The notes under the pieces were generated by a model. It saw nothing but the letters and a program-made list of their open reading frames with translations. It searched no databases and was not told the DNA's origin. Shown here piece by piece: positions 7,036 through 12,049 of a stretch of DNA of 12,049 bases. How positions within the stretch are numbered: the first letter of the stretch is position 1; the number at the start of each line of letters is the position of its first letter. Position numbers and translations under genes: made by a program. Origin of the DNA: Treponema sp. (GTDB taxonomy: Bacteria; Spirochaetota; Spirochaetia; Treponematales; Breznakiellaceae); the NCBI GenBank assembly GCA_031254795.1, contig JAIRTS010000245.1, forward strand, positions 1-12,049, written 5' to 3'.

Positions 7036-10000
7036 ATGAAAAAAAAAATTGGACTTATTCTGATGGTTTTATGCGTCCAAGCGGCGCAGGCGCAAAGTGT
7101 GGGCGTCGCTTACATTTCTCCGAATAATGACGGTGTACAGGATTCGCTTGTTGTTCCCATTAAAATAACTGACAAACGGTACATAGCCGAATGGACGCTG
7201 GTGATACGAAACGAGGACGGAAACACCGCGCGTACCATCAGCAACAAGGAGACACGCCCTCAGAAGATGGGGTTTGTCGCGTTCTGGAAAGCGGTTTTTT
7301 CCCCGAAAAAGGGGGTGAATGTCCCGCAGACCATCACATGGGACGGTACGCTTGATTCGGGTGAAACCGCTCCTGACGGAACGTACTTCTACTATGTGGA
7401 AGCGGCCGACGATAATGGCAATAGAAGCAAATCTAAAGAATTGCAGGTGATTGTCGACAACACGCCGCCTGAAATAGAACTTGTCCAGCCGCCTGAAACC
7501 GATAAGTTTTTTGGAGAAGGGGTGAAAGCGACGCTCCGTATAAACCAGAGCGGTTCTGAAGAAGATCTGTGGACGGCGGCTTTTTTTGACACTGCAGGCG
7601 GCAAGGCGCGTACCATTGCGTTTAGGAACTCCGCGCCCCAAGACCTGCAATGGGACGGCAAAAATGACAATGGCGCGCCGGTTGCGGATGGGGTGTATTC
7701 GTATTCCATAGAGGCGACGGATAGGGCGGGCAATAGCTCCCCGGCCGTCCGCATTTCGAACATCATCTATTCGGGAGAAAAACCCGTTGTTGGCATAACT
7801 ATATCGGGGAGCCGTTACTTTTCGCCGCAAACCGCAAGTCCGCTGAAGACCATTACGTTGGCTCCCAACATCCCCGCTCCAAAGACCGGCAACTCGCTTG
7901 TGAACTGGAAAATCAGCGTTAGAAATGAGGCAGGCAAAATTTTTATGACCTACAGCGGGACAGGGACGGTTCCGGCGGAGATCATTTTTGACGGCATTGA
8001 CGAGAATAAAAACCTCATGCCCGAAGGACAGTATCAGGCGGTGGTTGCGGCCGGATACCTCAATGGATACCAGACCGCTCCCGCTTTTTCGCCGGCATTT
8101 ACGCTTAAACGGACTCCTCCTTCGGCTGAATTGCGTGTGGAAAACGATATTTTTTCTCCAGACGGGGATGAGGTTCTGGACACAGTGGTTGTCGCGCAAA
8201 ACTTTTCATTTGAATCCGCGCCGTGGAAGGGGGAGATAGTCCGGTACGATGGTACGGTTGTCAAAACCATTGAACTTGGCACGACTCCGTCCAAAACCGC
8301 CGTGTGGAACGGCTTGGACGACGCCGGAAATCTGTGTTCCGATGACACGTACCTTTACCGTGTTTCGTGCGTCGATCTTGCGGGCAATTCGACTGAAGTT
8401 ACAAGCGTCGGGTTTAAGCTGGACACCAGCAAAACAGAGATAATCCTCGCGGCGTCTCCCGCTTATTTTTCGCCGAATGGGGATCGGGTTCAGGATGCCG
8501 TGATGGTTACGCCATCCGTTAAATCCCAGGCAAGCGTAATTTCTTATGACATGGTTATAAAGGACGAAAGCGGCGCTGTTGTACGATCCTTCAACGGAAG
8601 GGCGTTGCCCACCTCTTTTGTGTGGGATGGGAAGAATGACGCGGGGGGCGTCTGCCCGGACGGTTCGTACACGGCGGTGTTGGACGCGGTCTCCGCCAAC
8701 GGCGCAAAGACCGTCGCAACGGCTCCGCGCTTTATTCTGGATACCAAGCCGCCTGAAGCGTCGGTCAGCGCGGCATGGACGCTTTTCTCGCCAGACGGCG
8801 ATTCCCTGAAAGATACGGTTCCCTTCGCTATCAAAACGAGCAAAGAGCGGCGTTGGACAGGCGTCATAACAGCGGTTTCAGGCGCCGGCGGTAATAATGC
8901 CAGCGGCAATGTCGTGCGGAGTTACACATGGTTTGACACAGACGCGCCGTCTTTTGAGTGGGACGGTACCGATGAATCCGGCAACATTGCGCCAGACGGC
9001 GCCTATCAATTTACGTTGTCGGCGCAAGACGAAGCCGGCAACCAAGTTTCCGTGTCTTTGGAGAACATCGTTGCGGACGCCCGTCCGGCGCGCGCGTGGG
9101 TTACGGCTGAACACGATGTCATCGCGCCAAACGGCAGAACCAAGTCGCAAAACTTCACGTTGAACGCCTCGCTCAAGCAAGGCGTTGAGAGTTGGACGTT
9201 TACGGTGGCTGGAGACAGAGGGGCGGTGTTCACGAGAACCGGAACAGGAGACACCGTGCCGGAAACCATTGCGTGGGACGGTACAGCCGGCGACAATGGA
9301 GCGATTGCCGAAGGGTCTTTCACCGGCTCTCTGTCCCTCGTTTACAAGAAGGGCAACAGAGTGGCCGCCAGTGCCGCGCCGTTTATATGCACCGGTCTGC
9401 CGCCCGTCGTTGCGGTGAAAATATCGCCCGAATACTTTAGTCCTGACAACGACGGCGTTGACGATGATCTGGACATCAATCTGAGCGCTCGCTCCCTTCT
9501 GCCTTTTGCGTCGTGGTCTTTCACCGTGTTCGATCCCCAGAGTCTTAAACCTTTCTGGACAACGGGTGGTTCATCCAAGATCACGGAGAAACTCGTCTGG
9601 CAAGGCAAAGGCGTGAACGGCGAACTGGCGCAATCTGCTGTTGACTACCCTTACACGTTTACGGTGACAGACGTTCAGGGACAGAGCGCGAGCGTTGACG
9701 GCATTATTCCGGTTGATATTCTGGTTATTCGGGATGGCAATGTTCTGCGTATACGGATACCCTCCATTATTTTCCGCGCAAACAAAGCGGATTTTGTTGG
9801 CAAGGATGTTGATCCCAAGGACGGGCTTTCGCAAGTCGACATAGACAGAAACAACACCGTGTTGCGCCGCACCGCGTTCGTACTCAACAAATTCAAAGAC
9901 TATACGATTACCATTGAAGGACACGCAAATAGCATATCTGGCGCGGAATGGGAAGAGACCTCAACGGCAAGCGGAAACATTCCGCTTGTGCCTCTGTCAA

Positions 10001-10161
10001 AAGACAGGGCGGAGTACGTGAAAGCGGCTCTCGTAAAACTCGGAGTGAACGCTTCCCGATTGTCAACTATTGGCATAGGCGGCAGACGCCCTGTAGCGTC
10101 CCGCGCCGACATCGACAACCGGTGGAAAAACCGCCGCGTAGAGTTTATTTTGCATAAATAA
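7036..10161 (+). CDS. Large exported protein: eight FlgD-type Ig repeats and C-terminal OmpA domain
   Basis: 1041 residues from ATG 7036, with GAGGAA (7023-7028) upstream. The ATG at 7036 gives a clean signal peptide (MKKKIGLILMVLCVQAAQA). Repeats follow with a period of 104-112 residues. Each has an N-terminal 'FSP(D/N)GD' type motif and a C-terminal 'WDG..D..G...DG.Y' motif. The latter starts near residues 102, 206, 318, 424, 530, 642, 747 and 855. This is the FlgD Ig-like pattern. The last 140 residues form an OmpA-like domain with IEGH (960-963), R991 in LSKDR, and the terminal NRRVEFILHK. The Asp that normally follows GHT is Asn965 (GHAN), so standard diaminopimelate binding is doubtful. 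Likely a periplasmic or surface-bound fibre-like protein anchored near peptidoglycan and working with the preceding barrel; the partnership is inference from gene order. A run of ten A follows the start codon. Confidence 0.9.
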   Translation: MKKKIGLILMVLCVQAAQAQSVGVAYISPNNDGVQDSLVVPIKITDKRYIAEWTLVIRNEDGNTARTISNKETRPQKMGFVAFWKAVFSPKKGVNVPQTITWDGTLDSGETAPDGTYFYYVEAADDNGNRSKSKELQVIVDNTPPEIELVQPPETDKFFGEGVKATLRINQSGSEEDLWTAAFFDTAGGKARTIAFRNSAPQDLQWDGKNDNGAPVADGVYSYSIEATDRAGNSSPAVRISNIIYSGEKPVVGITISGSRYFSPQTASPLKTITLAPNIPAPKTGNSLVNWKISVRNEAGKIFMTYSGTGTVPAEIIFDGIDENKNLMPEGQYQAVVAAGYLNGYQTAPAFSPAFTLKRTPPSAELRVENDIFSPDGDEVLDTVVVAQNFSFESAPWKGEIVRYDGTVVKTIELGTTPSKTAVWNGLDDAGNLCSDDTYLYRVSCVDLAGNSTEVTSVGFKLDTSKTEIILAASPAYFSPNGDRVQDAVMVTPSVKSQASVISYDMVIKDESGAVVRSFNGRALPTSFVWDGKNDAGGVCPDGSYTAVLDAVSANGAKTVATAPRFILDTKPPEASVSAAWTLFSPDGDSLKDTVPFAIKTSKERRWTGVITAVSGAGGNNASGNVVRSYTWFDTDAPSFEWDGTDESGNIAPDGAYQFTLSAQDEAGNQVSVSLENIVADARPARAWVTAEHDVIAPNGRTKSQNFTLNASLKQGVESWTFTVAGDRGAVFTRTGTGDTVPETIAWDGTAGDNGAIAEGSFTGSLSLVYKKGNRVAASAAPFICTGLPPVVAVKISPEYFSPDNDGVDDDLDINLSARSLLPFASWSFTVFDPQSLKPFWTTGGSSKITEKLVWQGKGVNGELAQSAVDYPYTFTVTDVQGQSASVDGIIPVDILVIRDGNVLRIRIPSIIFRANKADFVGKDVDPKDGLSQVDIDRNNTVLRRTAFVLNKFKDYTITIEGHANSISGAEWEETSTASGNIPLVPLSKDRAEYVKAALVKLGVNASRLSTIGIGGRRPVASRADIDNRWKNRRVEFILHK

Positions 10162-10189
10162 AGCGTGGCGGCGTGATTGAGAATAGCAC

Positions 10190-10235
10190 GGCATTCAGGC
10201 GTATACGACGACAGGCATGCGAAATTTGGAATGCC
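10190..10235. repeat. Inverted repeat GGCATTC/GAATGCC
   Basis: GGCATTC (10190-10196) and GAATGCC (10229-10235) are perfect complements. A competing inner pair AGGCAT (10213-10218) and ATGCCT (10231-10236) shares the right arm, so two alternative hairpins are possible. No T-tract follows. It begins about 30 bases after the OmpA-gene stop. Confidence 0.5.
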
Positions 10236-10283
10236 TAACATAGCGCAGCCTTGAAATGGCCGCGAGATTGGAAAGATGCAATG

Positions 10284-10316
10284 AACTGCCCCGTCTTGAT
10301 GAATGGCGGGGTAGTT
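10284..10316 (+). terminator. Possible terminator of the outer-membrane operon
   Basis: AACTGCCCCG (10284-10293) pairs with CGGGGTAGTT (10307-10316): ten pairs with one G-T wobble around a 13-base loop. Only a short T-rich tail (TTTGT) follows, so it would be a weak or factor-assisted terminator. It lies about 120 bases after the stop codon of the FlgD/OmpA gene. Confidence 0.35.
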
Positions 10317-10337
10317 TGTCCGCGTTACATTATGGAC

Positions 10338-10355
10338 GAGGTTCGGCGAACCCTC
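10338..10355. repeat. Small hairpin GAGGTTC/GAACCCTC
   Basis: GAGGTTC pairs with GAACCCTC (one bulged C) around a short GGC loop. It is one of several adjacent hairpins in this stretch, and I cannot assign a function. Confidence 0.35.
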
Positions 10356-10403
10356 GGTTCTATGGAAATTATGTGCCTGTGAGGGCTTGCGCAGCAAGTC
10401 GGG

Positions 10404-10468
10404 CGAGGCTGTTTCAAAATCCGAACTACGTTTACGAACGTAGTTCGGGTTAGTTTTGGACAGACTTG
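10404..10468. repeat. 65-base palindromic element with IS-like ends (MITE-like)
   Basis: The core is a perfect 12-base stem, CCGAACTACGTT (10421-10432) with AACGTAGTTCGG (10437-10448), and a TACG loop. The flanks are also related: GAGGCTGTTTCAAAAT (10405-10420) on the left and, on the other strand, CAAGTCTGTCCAAAAC from 10453-10468 on the right. The left arm shares GAGGCTGT with the IS ends at 10649 and 11331. This is what a tiny non-autonomous element or two fused IS ends would look like. The short TTTT after the stem makes terminator activity possible too. Confidence 0.6.
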
Positions 10469-10648
10469 TGTGTCAATGTATTTTAATAATTTTTCAACAA
10501 ATTTTAGTCCCTCATTCCGCCTAACGGTTCACTGTTTGCGACGATTTTGCAGGGCGGAGAGAGGCGTGGGAAGAAGCAGAGCGACTGACCTAGCAAATCG
10601 GAACCCCGGAGCAGTCGAAGGCGGCGAAGCATATACAGTCCTGTTGTT

Positions 10649-10846
10649 GAGGCTGTCGGAAAAGTATCCAAAACACAAACAGTGTGCTATAATCCCTTCA
10701 CTATGGCCCGTTATAAATACTTTGATAAATCTCAGGGTTTATTCATGACCGTCAACCTTGAGGACCAGCTCATCCCCGGTTCATTCGAGCATACCCTTAA
10801 TTACCTCATCGACCGGCTGGACCTGACCGCCTTCGACGCCGCCTTT
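10649..10846 (+). mobile_element. Left-end remnant of an IS1182-like insertion sequence
   Basis: The terminal repeat GAGGCTGTCGGAAAAGT (10649-10665) is followed by an extended -10 (TG at 10685-10686, TATAAT at 10688-10693) and the first 48 or so codons of a transposase. The element breaks off near 10838-10849 where it joins reverse-strand ISAzo13-like sequence; the bases GCCGCC (10838-10843) fit either side, so the exact join is unclear. No right half is present in the window. Confidence 0.7.
10703..10846 (+). pseudogene. Truncated IS1182-like transposase, N-terminal fragment
   Basis: From ATG 10703 the frame gives MARYKYFDKSQGLFMTVNLE followed by DQLIPGSFEHTLNYLI and a segment ending FDAAF. 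This is the typical start of transposases of the IS1182/DUF772 type (Y..F..SQ, V.LE.QL.PG.FEHTL.YLI). After FDAAF the similarity stops and the frame runs through unrelated sequence to a stop at 10919-10921. The catalytic DDE part is absent, so it cannot be functional. ATG 10703 lies nine bases after a TATAAT and has no ribosome binding site. Family assignment is by eye. Confidence 0.72.
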
Positions 10847-11080
10847 ACGGCTTCTGCCTCCAGGCATTACGCCGTCGGCGCGGTCCAGTTCTTTCACTCC
10901 CTCCGTCAATGTCTGCCGTGACATTCCCGAAATGCGGCTTACCAGGCTTATTCCGCCATACCCGATCGATTTTGCTTCGGCCGATAAATACCACCGCCTT
11001 TGATACTCGTTTAGTGTTGACAGTACGGCCACAATCCGTGTTTGTAGCAGTAATACTTCTATGTTACCCATAAAAGTCAT
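10841..11080 (-). pseudogene. Truncated ISAzo13-like transposase, N-terminal fragment
   Basis: On the reverse strand the frame includes LNEYQRRWYLSAEAKSIGYG, then GISLVSRISGMSRQTLTEGV and KELDRADGVMPGGRSRKGG. This is the characteristic N-terminal helix-turn-helix region of ISAzo13-type transposases (EAK..GYGGIS.VSR.TG.SR.T...G..EL). After RKGG (about 10841) the frame continues in antisense to the IS1182-like fragment to a stop at 10781, so the catalytic domain is lost. In-frame starts are ATG 11080 and ATG 11071. A consensus promoter directly precedes them. The fragment sits head-to-head against the forward IS1182-like piece. Confidence 0.72.
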
Positions 11081-11107
11081 TATAACACCTATTTCATTAC
11101 TTGTCAA
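11079..11107 (-). promoter_or_regulatory. Consensus sigma70 promoter on the reverse strand
   Basis: Reading the reverse strand, TTGACA (11107-11102) is followed by exactly 17 bases and TATAAT (11084-11079), with TG one base before the -10. It is the strongest promoter-like site in the window and presumably drove the ISAzo13-like transposase. Its start point near 11072 falls at the in-frame ATG 11071. AGGTG lies 5 bases before ATG 11080, but inside the promoter spacer. Confidence 0.75.
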
Positions 11108-11158
11108 TCTTATTTAGTAACAATTCTTAACTTGTTGACAGTGGTATGGGTTCCCCGG

Positions 11159-11333
11159 CTATGTCGCGTAACAATACGGCAATAACATCACCATCATCTC
11201 AGGCAGATACTGTTCGCTCTCGCTGTTGTTCATTTTGAAAGTGCCCGAGTCCAGGTGCTCTACCACTTCAATGATAAAATGTACCGGATGGTTTTCGGGA
11301 AGCCATTCCCACAAATCCACCGGAAACAACGAG
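11159..11333 (-). pseudogene. Second truncated IS1182-like transposase fragment
   Basis: The reverse strand encodes SLFPVDLWEWLPENHPVHFI, then IEVVEHLDSGTFKM and a segment ending LPEMMVMLLPYCYAT, followed at once by a TAG stop at 11161-11159. This matches the DUF772-like N-terminal region of IS1182 transposases (FPVD...LPE.HPV.FI.E.VE.LD, Y.P.MM.MLL.Y.YATG). It is cut at both ends: before SLF by an IS end at 11331, and after YAT where expected sequence (G.FSSR) is missing. It is a different subgroup from the forward fragment at 10703. Confidence 0.72.
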
Positions 11334-11356
11334 GCTGTCGGAAAAGTGTTTTCCGA
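11331..11356. repeat. Stray IS terminal repeat forming a palindrome
   Basis: GAGGCTGTCGGAAAAGT (11331-11347) is identical over 17 bases and in the same orientation to the IS end at 10649-10665. It runs into TTTTCCGA (11349-11356), the complement of TCGGAAAA (11338-11345), so 19 bases form a perfect 8-base stem with GTG between. It may be an IS end left after deletion of the element, or two ends fused. It lies about 38 bases before the GTPase start. Confidence 0.65.
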
Positions 11357-11380
11357 TCTCATAGTATACTACATATAGTG

Positions 11381-11386
11381 TATATT
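11381..11386 (+). promoter_or_regulatory. Candidate -10 element of the GTPase gene
   Basis: TATATT (11381-11386) ends seven bases before ATG 11394. Other -10-like hexamers, TATACT (11365-11370) and TATAGT (11374-11379), occur in the same AT-rich stretch. No convincing -35 is seen and no Shine-Dalgarno sequence precedes the ATG. Confidence 0.3.
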
Positions 11387-11393
11387 GTTCGTT

Positions 11394-12049
11394 ATGACCA
11401 CCATATATAGTGGTAAAGAGATTGCCGCCTTCATCGCTTCTGAAATTGGAAAGTGGGAAAACTTGCAACGCAAGACTTGGCTCAAAGACAAAACGGTTGT
11501 CGCGTTTATCGGTGAGTTCTCCGCCGGAAAAACCTCTATCGTGAACCGCGTTTTTACCCAGGACAAAAAAGACGCCGCATGGACGCTTCCGGTAGATCGA
11601 AGCGCAACTACTGCCGTTGCCACCTATATCTCTTACGGTAACAGTCCAGCGGCTATGTTCACCGACCCTAAAGACGAACTGCGTGAATTACCGAAGGATG
11701 TTTTCCTACAGTTCACCAAAGAATCCCTCGACAACATTAGCGTTTCCCGGCTTGTATCACATTTTGTCACCGAATATAATGCCGAAAACCTCCGGCGTAT
11801 GAGTATATTGGACACACCGGGCTTCAGTTCCGGCGACAAGGAGGACGAACAGCGGACAATAGCGGTCATCAATGAGGCGGATGTCCTCTTCTGGGTAGTG
11901 GATATCAACGCCGGCGAAATCAATACCAGGTCACTGGCAATTATCAAAAAATATGTCGCCGGTACTCCGATCTATGTAGTCATCAACAAAGTGGATACCA
12001 AAGCCCCGGCTGAGCGAAAAAAAATCGAGATGAAAATGCGGGAAACTCT
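11394..12049 (+). CDS. Dynamin-like GTPase, N-terminal part (runs off the window)
   Basis: Open from ATG 11394 to the right edge, about 218 codons, with an in-frame TAG at 11376 just upstream. The G1/P-loop GEFSAGKTS spans residues 40-48, with K46 and T47 as nucleotide-binding residues. A candidate switch I Thr pair lies in RSATTAVAT, G3 is DTPG (140-143) and G4 is NKVD (198-201). The GEFSAGKT form of the P-loop and the long gap between G1 and G3 point to the dynamin family rather than Era- or TrmE-type GTPases. Bacterial dynamin-like proteins remodel or protect membranes and often occur as adjacent pairs; the helical stalk, any membrane-binding part and any partner lie beyond the window. No transmembrane segment or signal peptide is seen. 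Codon choice differs from the operons to the left (more ATC, ACC, GTA) and IS debris lies directly upstream, which hints at an accessory locus. Confidence 0.85.
   Translation, partial: MTTIYSGKEIAAFIASEIGKWENLQRKTWLKDKTVVAFIGEFSAGKTSIVNRVFTQDKKDAAWTLPVDRSATTAVATYISYGNSPAAMFTDPKDELRELPKDVFLQFTKESLDNISVSRLVSHFVTEYNAENLRRMSILDTPGFSSGDKEDEQRTIAVINEADVLFWVVDINAGEINTRSLAIIKKYVAGTPIYVVINKVDTKAPAERKKIEMKMRET

Larger units (their letters stand above)
10162..10648. other. Gene-free region rich in inverted repeats
   Basis: About 490 bases with no supported coding frame. It contains four hairpins or inverted repeats (10190-10235, 10284-10316, 10338-10355 and the short CTTGC/GCAAG at 10386-10398), a 65-base palindromic IS-end-like element (10404-10468), an AT-rich patch (about 10470-10510), and an imperfect pair CGATTTTGC (10541-10549) with GCAAATCG (10594-10601). 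Together with the transposase fragments to the right it looks like a decayed insertion hot spot. Confidence 0.6.

Noticed and set aside
7069..8199. Long reverse-strand frame opposite the FlgD-repeat gene (376 codons)
   Set aside because: Shadow of a well-supported gene; no ribosome binding site or recognisable domain. The same reasoning removes the reverse frames at 2488-3351, 4808-5692 and 6183-6938.
7160..9700. FlgD-like repeats as a flagellar hook-capping protein
   Set aside because: The Ig-like domain is shared with FlgD, but the signal peptide, eight copies and the OmpA terminus do not fit a hook-cap protein, and no flagellar gene is nearby.
10233..10525. Two GCCTAAC motifs (10233 and 10519) as integron attC sites
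   Set aside because: attC needs a partner GTTRRRY box and a matching inner pair at the right distance; none was found downstream of either copy, and no integrase or cassettes are present.
10162..11393. CRISPR array
   Set aside because: The repeats are palindromic and dispersed, with no regular repeat-spacer period and no cas genes.

Overview
The window looks like a chromosomal segment of a spirochaete, most likely Treponema. Evidence: a FadL/PorV-like barrel resembling the Treponema-enriched UPF0164 family (6012-7031), a large FlgD-type Ig-repeat protein ending in an OmpA domain, a membrane-anchored class III nucleotidyl cyclase, and insertion-sequence debris of a kind I associate with treponemes. 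Genus and all family names come from recognising motifs by eye; no search was run.

Layout. 1-119: a hairpin with a U-tract lying directly against a tRNA-Pro(CGG). 120-484: gene-free spacer with two candidate promoters. 485-4544: a tight three-gene block (cyclase, bitopic coiled-coil protein, small exported protein) in which each gene overlaps the next and the two downstream genes have strong ribosome binding sites. 4676-5956: an M20 zinc peptidase with its own promoter. 6012-10161: a two-gene outer-membrane block, barrel then FlgD-repeat/OmpA protein, 4 bases apart. 10162-10648: no supported gene, but a dense set of inverted repeats, including a 65-base IS-end-like palindrome. 10649-11356: an IS graveyard of three truncated 5' transposase fragments (IS1182-like forward, ISAzo13-like reverse, IS1182-like reverse) and a stray IS end. 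11394 to the right edge: the N-terminal part of a dynamin-like GTPase.

How the genes may work together. The 485-4544 block reads as an envelope-spanning unit: a cyclase with an extracytoplasmic sensor, a single-pass coiled-coil protein with a beta-rich C-terminus, and a periplasmic protein. I do not recognise the last two, and this is the best candidate for an undescribed system. The barrel and the Ig-repeat/OmpA protein look like an outer-membrane pair.

A pattern across the window: genes inside operons (2185, 3789, 7036) have clear Shine-Dalgarno sequences. Several genes that head transcripts instead have a -10-like hexamer ending 7-10 bases before the ATG, which would give leaderless or nearly leaderless mRNAs.
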